From: Verrucomicrobiales bacterium | GTDB lineage: Bacteria; Verrucomicrobiota; Verrucomicrobiae; Limisphaerales; UBA9464 | Direction: 5' to 3' | DNA length: 18,119 bases | NCBI GenBank assembly: GCA_005789375.1 | Contig: SXXZ01000094.1 | Span: forward strand, 1 to 18,119 | Shown here: piece by piece, positions 7,413 to 13,772 of the stretch | How positions within the stretch are numbered: position 1 is the stretch's first letter | How the letters are laid out: each line of letters begins with the position of its first letter | Program-made: the position numbers and the translations under genes | Notes under the pieces: model-generated | What the model saw: only the letters and a program-made list of their open reading frames with translations | Database searches by the model: none | What the model was told of the DNA's origin: nothing

Positions 7413-8807
7413 TTACGCTTGAGAGGTTAATGCCTCGGCCAACGATTCGGCCGGATAAGTCCATATCTCAGCCAGAGTTGGATGATAGTGTGGCACCGCA
7501 GCCCATTGGGCCGCAGTCATCCGGGCCGCCATAACAACCGTGGGCTCGTGGATCAATTCCCCAGCCTGAGGTCCCACACAAGCAGCCCCGATCACCTCTC
7601 CGGTGACAGGATGGGCCAGCACCTTCACGAACCCCTCCTGCGCTCCCAAAATCATGGATTTTCCGTGATCGTTGAAAGGGTAGCTCTCGGATCGATAATC
7701 AATACCGCGACTCTGCGCCTCCCGCTCCGAAAGACCCACCTGGGCCACCTGAGGCGACGTGAAGACCACTGAAAGTAACAACCGATAATCCATCGCCCGC
7801 AGACGATTTGGATTCAAGATATTGTGGGCAGCCACCTCTCCTTGCTGCACGGCCAAGTGAACTACTTCGTGAGGGCCGCAGCAGTCCCCCGCCGCAAACA
7901 CCTCTGCCCGGGAGGAACGCTGCTGCGGATCGGTCCTGATTCGGCCCCGCTCCAGAGTCACTCCGATCGCCTCCAATCCTAGGTGTGCGGTATTGGGAAC
8001 CCGGCCCAACCCAAGGAAAATCTCAACCGCTTCGACGGAACGTTCCTGGCCGCCGTGATGGAACCAGACCCGCTTCAGAGATCCTATGCGGTCCACCCGG
8101 TCTAGTACGGTGCCCGTAAACACCTCAATACCCTCCCTGCGGAAGGCCTTCTCCAACTCGCCCGCGACATCGGTATCGAAGCCCGAAAGCAACTGAGGAG
8201 CACGTTGGATGACCGTCACTCGACTGCCCAAACGCGAGTAAAACTGCGCAAATTCTAGGGCCACAGCGCCACCACCGAGAACCACCAGAGACTCGGGAAT
8301 CCGGGCCTCGGCCAAGGCGCTGTCGCTGGTGAGGTAGCCGGCGGCTTCCAATCCGGGCAGAGAAGTCGGGGCGACGGTCGATCCGGTAGCCACCACCGCA
8401 TGACCGAATTGAACGCACCGACCGTCCTCCAATCGGAGCGACCCTGCCCCCTCGAACCGCGCCTGGGATCGAATGAGTCCGAATCGACCGTCCTCCAGTT
8501 GCTGACGCCGGTAGCCCGCGAAATCAGCAATTAAGGCATCCTTCTTGGCAAAGACCCTCTTGGGATCCACCTGCACGTGATCAGCCGTAATACCCCACGG
8601 CTCACCTTCCAAGATCCCCTGTCGCAATTCGGCCGCATGCAATAAGGCCTTGGTAGGCATGCACCCTTTCAGAATGCACAAGCCCCCCAATTCTGGGGCC
8701 CCATCGATCACAAGCGTCTTGGCGCCTTGGCTCGCCAAGGTCCTCGCCGCGGCATATCCGGCGCTGCCGCCGCCCAGCACCACCACATCGGCCGACAAAT
8801 TTTCCAT
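7413..8807 (-). CDS. Dihydrolipoamide dehydrogenase/mercuric reductase-like FAD disulfide oxidoreductase
   Basis: The 464-residue flavoprotein belongs to the pyridine nucleotide-disulfide oxidoreductase family. It has the FAD motif LGGGSAGYAA (11-20), the redox-active cysteines in GGLCILKGCMPTK (Cys44 and Cys49), a central NAD(P)-binding segment VVLGGGAVALEF, the second FAD motif FAAGDCC, and the dimer-interface HYHPTLAE with catalytic His442 and Glu447. The CILKGC spacing (four residues between cysteines) is normal, but the intervening residues differ from the CMNRGC of the true E3 in this window. There is no N-terminal HMA domain and no C-terminal cysteine pair, so a classical mercuric reductase is unlikely. 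The gene converges with the copper ATPase gene across a 124-bp gap. Its electron acceptor is unknown. Confidence 0.88.
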   Translation of the reverse strand: MENLSADVVVLGGGSAGYAAARTLASQGAKTLVIDGAPELGGLCILKGCMPTKALLHAAELRQGILEGEPWGITADHVQVDPKRVFAKKDALIADFAGYRRQQLEDGRFGLIRSQARFEGAGSLRLEDGRCVQFGHAVVATGSTVAPTSLPGLEAAGYLTSDSALAEARIPESLVVLGGGAVALEFAQFYSRLGSRVTVIQRAPQLLSGFDTDVAGELEKAFRREGIEVFTGTVLDRVDRIGSLKRVWFHHGGQERSVEAVEIFLGLGRVPNTAHLGLEAIGVTLERGRIRTDPQQRSSRAEVFAAGDCCGPHEVVHLAVQQGEVAAHNILNPNRLRAMDYRLLLSVVFTSPQVAQVGLSEREAQSRGIDYRSESYPFNDHGKSMILGAQEGFVKVLAHPVTGEVIGAACVGPQAGELIHEPTVVMAARMTAAQWAAVPHYHPTLAEIWTYPAESLAEALTSQA

Positions 8808-8871
8808 AGAATGAGTCTGGGCAAGACCCTACGGGCTGACAAATCCATCCAGCTTCAACGAGTCGTCTTTG

Positions 8872-8900
8872 TTTTTAGAAAACATTTAAAAAACCTTCAA
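8872..8900 (-). promoter_or_regulatory. Possible promoter for the flavoprotein gene
   Basis: On the minus strand TTGAAG (8895-8900) and TAAAAA (8872-8877) are 17 bp apart within an AT-rich patch about 65 bp before the start codon. The match to the sigma70 consensus is moderate, so this is a candidate only. Confidence 0.32.
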
Positions 8901-8970
8901 GGGACCTCTCTGCAGCACCGATTAAAAGACAATGGGTGAGGTTTAAGGCGTCTTTTTGGGGGGTATTAGC

Positions 8971-9055
8971 GCCCGCGAAAATCCACGGAAATCTAATCAA
9001 ATCTACGAAAATCTAATCAAATCTACGAAAATCTACGAACTGACACGAACTGAAA
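8971..9055. repeat. 10-bp phased A-rich tandem repeat
   Basis: Successive 10-base blocks from 8981 read atccacggaa, atctaatcaa, atctacgaaa, atctaatcaa, atctacgaaa and atctacgaac. The 20-bp unit 8991-9010 is repeated exactly at 9011-9030, and weaker copies flank it (8971-8980 and 9041-9055, with acgaactga twice 10 bp apart). The A-rich end of each block recurs once per helical turn, which is the arrangement expected of intrinsically curved DNA. It lies in the gap between the flavoprotein gene and the orphan ORF. Confidence 0.85.
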
Positions 9056-9132
9056 GTCCATCGGCCCCAAATTAGGTCACCTCACTCTTCGTAAATTCAC
9101 ACTCTGAGCTGCCTTGCCCCCTAACGACGTCT

Positions 9133-9164
9133 AACACATCTGGCTCTAAACACATCTGGCTCTA
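9133..9164. repeat. Perfect 16-bp tandem duplication
   Basis: The unit aacacatctggctcta occurs at 9133-9148 and again, unchanged, at 9149-9164. It ends 12 bp before the ATG of the 238-residue ORF and so would sit in its leader or promoter. Confidence 0.85.
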
Positions 9165-9176
9165 GATCTTCCTGAC

Positions 9177-9893
9177 ATGTCCAACACCCCTCCAGAATCC
9201 AGCTCGCTCAGATCCGTTTACGCGGCGGCATCGGCACTCAAGCCCGTTGCCAAGGTCGAACTGATCAGTCATCTGGTTCAAGAGGTTCCGCCCCTGAGCC
9301 TTCAAGGACTCGCTGGAAGCGCTCGTCAAAAGATTCTAGAGGCCCCCCTGGATCCGGCGGTCCTCAATGAACGGCTCGAAAAGGCCCTAGCCATTCTCGA
9401 TACCGCGAGACTAACGCCGGATTATTTTTACGTGAAAATTCTCGAGGGGATCAGCGACTTCGAAGCCATCGACTCATTGAACTGCCTTTTTCGGGAGCGC
9501 TTCACCTCGCTCCACCGTGGCGCTATGGACTTGGCTGACCTTCCGTGGCTGATGAAATTGGAAAGTGTTAGCAAGCGAGACATTGAGCAGCCTCGCAAGA
9601 TTCCAATTTTTTTCGCCGTCAAGGGTACCCGAAACAAAACCTTCGAGGAGCAGTTGGAGATCGTCGACAATCAAGGTTTGGTCCCGGCCGATCCCATCGA
9701 GCAATTGTTGTCGGCCATGGCTTTTACCTTCCTCTATCCCAGCACCGACCCCTTCCGAAGCCAGTTGGTGAGGGGATCCGTGCCCGATGCCGCACTGTTC
9801 AACACCAAAAGCCACGGATTGCGCACCTTCCCCTTGAGCGGCGGGCGTTGCCCAATCGCGTCCATGTCCGCTCTGCCCGCCATCGTCACCTAG
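9177..9893 (+). CDS. Hypothetical protein, 238 residues
   Basis: I do not recognise this protein. The open frame starts with ATG at 9177 and encodes a soluble, mixed alpha-helical-looking product with no signal peptide, no membrane segment and no motif I can name. Charged, helix-favouring stretches occupy about residues 15-80 and 100-150; the last 30 residues are different, rich in Gly, Ser and Pro with a single Cys. No Shine-Dalgarno site is visible; the 16-bp tandem duplication ends 12 bp before the start. Short repeats flank it on both sides (8971-9164 and 9907-9937), and it is not obviously part of an operon: yggS follows after 164 bp. The length of the open frame and a protein-like composition argue that it is real, but it could be a recently acquired or decaying gene. 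Confidence 0.6.
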   Translation: MSNTPPESSSLRSVYAAASALKPVAKVELISHLVQEVPPLSLQGLAGSARQKILEAPLDPAVLNERLEKALAILDTARLTPDYFYVKILEGISDFEAIDSLNCLFRERFTSLHRGAMDLADLPWLMKLESVSKRDIEQPRKIPIFFAVKGTRNKTFEEQLEIVDNQGLVPADPIEQLLSAMAFTFLYPSTDPFRSQLVRGSVPDAALFNTKSHGLRTFPLSGGRCPIASMSALPAIVT

Positions 9894-9906
9894 GTCTGCA
9901 GCTTTC

Positions 9907-9937
9907 CAATACCATTTCAATACCATTCCAATAACAG
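9907..9937. repeat. Short 11-bp repeat
   Basis: The 10-base word caataccatt occurs at 9907-9916 and 9918-9927, and a third partial copy (caataacag) starts at 9929, giving a strict 11-bp period just after the stop codon of the 238-residue ORF. Confidence 0.75.
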
Positions 9938-9975
9938 TTTGCCCCACCTTCACCTGTTATTACGCCCCCGTTTAA

Positions 9976-10001
9976 GGCCAGACAGGCTGGCCTCGGAGGC
10001 C
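9976..10001. other. Overlapping inverted repeats between the orphan ORF and yggS
   Basis: GGCCAG (9976-9981) pairs with CTGGCC (9987-9992) around a five-base loop, and the second arm overlaps a further near-palindrome, GGCCTCGGAGGCC (9989-10001). Only a short T run follows, so an intrinsic terminator is possible but weak; a REP-like element is an alternative. Confidence 0.45.
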
Positions 10002-10057
10002 CCGGTTTTCACACAAATCTAATCCAGCAAGAGCCAGTTCTGATGTAGCTTTACGGC

Positions 10058-10789
10058 GTGTCCGAACTTCAGGAAAACCTCACCCGCATTCGCAGCCGCA
10101 TCGACCAGGCTTGCGAACGTTCCGGTCGCCAACCGGACTCGGTCCGGCTCATGGCGGTGAGCAAGAACCAACCGCCTGAGCGGGTAGCCGAGGCAGCCTC
10201 GGCCGGACTGACCCTGTTCGGAGAAAACCGGATTCAAGACGCCAAAGTGAAGATCCCCCTGTGCCCCGGCCAATTGGAGTGGCATTTCATCGGGCACCTG
10301 CAATCCAACAAATCACGCGATGCCGTCAGCCTGTTCCAGGTCGTACAGGGCGTGGACTCGCTTGCACTGGCCGAGGAACTCCAAAAGCAGGCCCTCAAAC
10401 AGGCCCGTTCATTGCCCATACTGCTTGAGGTCAATGTCGCGGGTGAGTCCTCCAAATTCGGATGGAACCCCGATCGCTTGTTGGCCGAGTTGCCGCAACT
10501 CAATGCCCTGAACCGCCTAGAGGTCCACGGCCTGATGACTATCGCTCCATACGCTGTAGATCCAGAACAGGTCCGACCGATTTTTCGCCGTTTGCGCGAA
10601 CTGCGGGATCGTTGTACCGACCTGCTGGGAGCCCCACTACCCGTTCTCAGCATGGGGATGAGCGGCGACTTGGAAGTCGCCATCGAAGAGGGGGCCACTC
10701 TAGTCCGAGTGGGCACGGCTCTCTTTGGAGAGCGCCCGCGTAGGACCGAGGCGGACAACCCTCCCGGCGCTTCCAATTCTGTCGGTTAG
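10058..10789 (+). CDS. yggS: YggS-family pyridoxal phosphate homeostasis protein
   Basis: The 243-residue protein is a single-domain TIM-barrel PLP carrier (PLPBP/YggS), which keeps free pyridoxal phosphate in balance and has no known enzymatic reaction. Visible motifs in order are MAVSKNQP (32-39), with the PLP-binding Lys36, FGENRIQDA, WHFIGHLQSNK, LLEVNVAGESSKFG, HGLMTIAP, SMGMSGDLEVAIEEGATLVRVG and TALFG; the SMSMSGD-type loop binds the PLP phosphate. Start is GTG at 10058, which gives the standard N-terminus; no ATG lies nearby in frame. It is followed by a long structured gap and the convergent argJ gene, so it seems to be transcribed alone or as the end of a unit. YggS often neighbours proC or cell-division genes; that is not the case here. 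Confidence 0.94.
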   Translation: MSELQENLTRIRSRIDQACERSGRQPDSVRLMAVSKNQPPERVAEAASAGLTLFGENRIQDAKVKIPLCPGQLEWHFIGHLQSNKSRDAVSLFQVVQGVDSLALAEELQKQALKQARSLPILLEVNVAGESSKFGWNPDRLLAELPQLNALNRLEVHGLMTIAPYAVDPEQVRPIFRRLRELRDRCTDLLGAPLPVLSMGMSGDLEVAIEEGATLVRVGTALFGERPRRTEADNPPGASNSVG

Positions 10790-10946
10790 GCGGTGCCTTA
10801 TAGGGGTAGCTCGGAGATCAATCCCTACCCAGGAGGCCAGGAGGCTTATTGGGCTGCATCCCAGATTCCCGCTACAAACTCCACCTCGCACACACACCTC
10901 CAGAATAGGGCCGGTACCCTCACCGAGCGGCCCGCAAGAGCCGGAC

Positions 10947-10966
10947 GCCGGGTCAGGAGACCCGGC
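10947..10966. repeat. REP-like perfect hairpin, 8-bp stem
   Basis: GCCGGGTC (10947-10954) and GACCCGGC (10959-10966) pair perfectly around the four-base loop AGGA. GC-rich hairpins of this kind with conserved flanks are common intergenic REP elements; whether copies exist elsewhere in this genome cannot be seen here. Confidence 0.7.
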
Positions 10967-10998
10967 CTACACGGGGCTCATCGGCTAGTCCCACCGGC

Positions 10999-11032
10999 GG
11001 CTGGACCCCTCAGCTCCAGCTAGGGTCCAGCC
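10999..11032. repeat. Perfect 10-bp inverted repeat with inner AGCT palindrome
   Basis: GGCTGGACCC (10999-11008) is the exact complement of GGGTCCAGCC (11023-11032). The 14-base loop contains AGCTCCAGCT, which could extend the stem. The right arm overlaps the first copy of the 29-bp direct repeat. Confidence 0.75.
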
Positions 11033-11114
11033 CCCGGGTGATAAGGCTTCCAGAGTTCATGCCGTGATCGGCGGTAATTCCTACCGTCCAACCCCCGGGT
11101 GATAAGGCCTCCAG
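11025..11114. repeat. Two 29-bp direct repeats 61 bp apart
   Basis: Copies lie at 11025-11053 and 11086-11114 and differ at two positions (g/a and t/c). Both contain cccccgggtgataaggc. The 32-bp spacer between them does not share the pattern. Two copies with a single spacer are not evidence of a CRISPR array. Confidence 0.8.
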
Positions 11115-11182
11115 GGGCATTCCACTCGCGATGCCCGAATCTGTGAGTCGGCGCTGGATAGCCCTGTCGGATGACAGACTCT

Positions 11183-12538
11183 TTAGCCCCCCAAAGCTCC
11201 TGCTTGGCTCGGGTCTGCGATGGCGCCCTTGTTGAAATCCACATATTCCTCGGTCAAGTCGGCGGCGTACATGACGGCCGCGGCCTTTCCCAGATTGAGA
11301 CGAATGTGCAACTCGAAGGTGTTCGCCTGGACCGCGTTCCACAAATCGGCAAACAGCGTCTTGGTCGGCTGTCCTCGACGCAGGCTCCAAAGAACTTTGC
11401 GAGTTCCCGAAGCGGCGTAACCGATATCCACCTTATCCTCCACGACCTTGGCCGAACTGTATCCCAAGGCATCAATGATCCGCCCCCAATTAGGATCCCC
11501 TCCGTGCCAACTGGTTTTGACCAGGGCGCTGTTAGCCACTGCTCGGGCGGCGGCATCGGCATCGGCATAGGACTGAGCGCCTTCCACGCGGACCGTCACC
11601 ACGCGGTGAACTCCCTCGCCATCGCACACGATCATCTTGGCCAATGACAGGCACACATGCGACAGGGCCGCTTGAAAGACCTCGAAGTCCTTGCCGGAGG
11701 CTTTCCGGATGGCGGTATTCCCGGCCAGCCCGTTGGCTAGGGCCAGCACCGTGTCATTGGTGCTCATATCCCCGTCCACGGTGATTCGGTTGAAACTCAA
11801 GGCCACCGCTTCGTTGAGGGCGCTCTGAAGAGGCTTGGTAGCAATGTCGGCATCCGTGGTGATGAAGCACAACATGGTGGCATGCAATCCGGCCGGCACC
11901 CCACTTGGTGCGGTCGCCGGACGAGCTCCGGTTGGTGACATGCCTGGCTGGATCATGCCGGCCCCTTTGCATAGGCCGCCAATGCGGACGATCCGTCCTC
12001 CGATCTTGAATTCGATCGCGATCGTCTTAGGGCGCGAATCGCTCGTCATGATGGCCTCGGCCGCGTGGGCCGCGTGCTCGGGCGTAGAACCCAGAACATC
12101 CGCCGCCGCAACAATCCCTGCAGTCACCTGCTCCATGGGCATTTGCACGCCGATCCGCCCGGTGGATCCAACCAGCACCCTGCCGGTAGAAAGCCCCAAA
12201 ACCTTCTCAGCCAATCCCGTCATAGCCAGGGCGTCCTTCATGCCCTGACGCCCGGTACAGGCGTTGGCGTTGCCACTGTTGACCACCACCGCCTGAGTGA
12301 CCCCTTTGGCCACTCGAGAAACACAGACCTTCACTGGCGCGGCGCAAATCTGGTTTGTCGTGAAGAGACCCGCGACCGCCGCAGGAGTTTCGCTGACCAG
12401 CAGGCATAGGTCCCGCTTGCGCCCCTTGTCCGAGCCCTTGCCGGTGCCCAGACGCTTGATGTCACAGAAAACCCCGCCCGCGAGGAACCCTTGAGGAGCC
12501 ACCACAGCCCCATCGATCGGCTTGAACTTGAATTGCAC
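11183..12538 (-). CDS. argJ: ArgJ, bifunctional ornithine/glutamate N-acetyltransferase
   Basis: ArgJ transfers acetyl from N-acetylornithine to glutamate in the cyclic arginine pathway (and may also use acetyl-CoA). The 451 residues show GLFTTNQICAAPV (57-69), VVNSGNANACTG (85-96), KGAGMIQPGM (191-200), the self-cleavage site ATML (220-223, nucleophile Thr221), DGDMSTNDT (255-263) and GGDPNWGR (346-353). Cleavage would give alpha and beta chains before and from Thr221. Two oddities stand out: a 19-residue insert (201-219) between the conserved Met and the cleavage Ala-Thr, where most family members read MATM without a gap, and a C-terminus after Asn436 that lacks the usual terminal Tyr-x-Thr/Ser residue. 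The length is therefore greater than the typical 400-410. Start is GTG; no upstream ATG is available close by. Confidence 0.93.
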   Translation of the reverse strand: MQFKFKPIDGAVVAPQGFLAGGVFCDIKRLGTGKGSDKGRKRDLCLLVSETPAAVAGLFTTNQICAAPVKVCVSRVAKGVTQAVVVNSGNANACTGRQGMKDALAMTGLAEKVLGLSTGRVLVGSTGRIGVQMPMEQVTAGIVAAADVLGSTPEHAAHAAEAIMTSDSRPKTIAIEFKIGGRIVRIGGLCKGAGMIQPGMSPTGARPATAPSGVPAGLHATMLCFITTDADIATKPLQSALNEAVALSFNRITVDGDMSTNDTVLALANGLAGNTAIRKASGKDFEVFQAALSHVCLSLAKMIVCDGEGVHRVVTVRVEGAQSYADADAAARAVANSALVKTSWHGGDPNWGRIIDALGYSSAKVVEDKVDIGYAASGTRKVLWSLRRGQPTKTLFADLWNAVQANTFELHIRLNLGKAAAVMYAADLTEEYVDFNKGAIADPSQAGALGG

Positions 12539-12691
12539 TATCGGTTTGAAGCGGACCCGGGCGTTGGAAACAATCTCAAATCGCTGTCACACCTCCGAAA
12601 CTCGTAGCCCGAATCAAAGTCTCGTTCTGGGATAGGCTCGCTTTTTTGAGTCGTCAGCCCCAAATTACAGCCGAAAAAACCCCTGCGAGTC

Positions 12692-13649
12692 TTAAAATTC
12701 CACGATCTGACCTGGCTGGGGTACCACCACCTCCGCCTGAGGCTTGAGCGCCTGAAGGGCCTCCCCGAAAGCCAACGACGACGACTCCTCACCATGGATC
12801 ACGGTCATCTTGCGCAAGGAGCCGGACAGTGATTTGACGTATCCGATCAATTCAGACCGACCGGCATGACCAGAAAACGCATCGATGCGGGCGACCTGGG
12901 CTTTCACCTCATGCGGAATGCCGAAAATGTTTACTGGGTGGCGCCCTGAAACGATCAGATGTCCCAGGGTATGCTCCGCGCAATAACCCACGAAGAGGAT
13001 GAGATTGCGCGGATCACCGAGGTTGTGGCTCAAGTGATGCCTAATGCGCCCCGCCTCCGCCATGCCCGAAGCACTGATGATAATGCACGGCTGGGTCTGT
13101 TCGTTCAGCTTCTTCGACTGCGCGGCCTCGCGGATGTAAAGAAGATGATCCATACCGAAGGGGTTGCCTTTGGTCCGCAGGTGTTCATAGGTCTCCGTGT
13201 CAAAGCACTCGGGATGCAAGCGAAACACCTCCGTCGCGTTTACGCTCAACGGGCTGTCCACGAAGATTGGCACTTCGGGCAAACAGCCCGACTCGGTCAA
13301 TTGATTCAGGACATAGACCAATTGCTGGGTTCGCCCCACCGCAAAGGGTGGAATGATCACCTTGCCGCCTCGGGCTAGAGCGCTCGTTCCAACACAAATT
13401 GGGCAAATCGCCAGTGTGATCGATATGGGCATGACTCAACACCACCGCATCTAGTGTGGCCGGATCGAAGGGAAACTCCCGATTTCGGCGAATCGATTCC
13501 TCACGCCGCCCCTGGTACAGACCACATTCTAGAAGGACACGATGGCCGTTGACCTCGACGAGGTACATGGAACCCGTCGTTGTCCGAGTGGCGCCCAGGT
13601 AGTGAATTTTTACTGAGGAAGAATACCGGCTTTTCTTAGCATTCTCCAA
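12692..13649 (-). pseudogene. Metallo-beta-lactamase/beta-CASP ribonuclease-like gene broken by an internal deletion
   Basis: Two halves of one gene are visible in different frames. The first (from a TTG at 13649) reads [17 protein letters not shown] and [14 protein letters not shown] (71-84), the HxHxDH zinc motif of metallo-beta-lactamases. The second (stop at 12692) reads [66 protein letters not shown] and VIHGEE, the beta-CASP domain and terminal histidine motifs of CPSF73-like RNA nucleases. They meet near 13370-13395. The parts between them, including the AGHxLGS and SGD metal ligands and the start of beta-CASP, are missing: about 145 residues (430 bp) by comparison with the roughly 430-470-residue family. 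The frame also shifts. The product would be inactive. An assembly collapse is an alternative to a true deletion. Confidence 0.85.
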
Positions 13650-13772
13650 GCCGAAGACCGGACCGGTGTTGACCTACGAATTTGGCCAGATGTCAAACTC
13701 CGTCCGCCCTAATCCCACAAAAAAACAATTTCATCCGGGAGAGCACTTGCCACATATTAGCACGTCAAAATT
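13650..13772. other. Divergent promoter region of the beta-CASP pseudogene and the E2 gene
   Basis: A 123-bp gap with an A-rich patch at 13717-13730. TTGACC/TTGACA-like words occur on both strands around 13670-13695, but none has a good -10 box at the right distance, so no specific promoter is called. Confidence 0.4.

Larger units (their letters stand above)
8808..9176. other. Divergent intergenic region rich in short repeats
   Basis: This 369-bp gap has no credible gene. It holds an AT-rich patch with a possible minus-strand promoter (8872-8900), the 10-bp phased repeat (8971-9055) and a 16-bp tandem duplication (9133-9164). The sequence is clearly richer in A and T than its surroundings. 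Confidence 0.6.
10790..11182. other. Structured intergenic region between convergent yggS and argJ
   Basis: This 393-bp gap has no credible gene. It contains two strong hairpins (10947-10966 and 10999-11032) and a pair of 29-bp direct repeats (11025-11053 and 11086-11114). Lying between two 3' ends, it probably serves in transcript termination or mRNA stability, although neither hairpin has a T tract. The hairpin sequences look like REP-type elements. Confidence 0.6.

Noticed and set aside
8981..9040. CRISPR array or iteron-type plasmid origin in the 10-bp repeat
   Set aside because: The units are too short and contiguous for CRISPR, and no replication protein gene or DnaA-box group is nearby.
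10019..10776. Minus-strand ORFs opposite yggS
   Set aside because: They are mirror frames of a well-conserved gene, have no domain and are arginine/serine-rich as expected for antisense of GC-rich coding DNA.
11025..11114. CRISPR-like repeats
   Set aside because: There are only two imperfect copies with one spacer and no cas genes.
13200..13649. The N-terminal piece of the beta-CASP gene as a separate 149-residue protein
   Set aside because: After about residue 86 its sequence is out-of-frame translation of the second half; only the first part matches the family.
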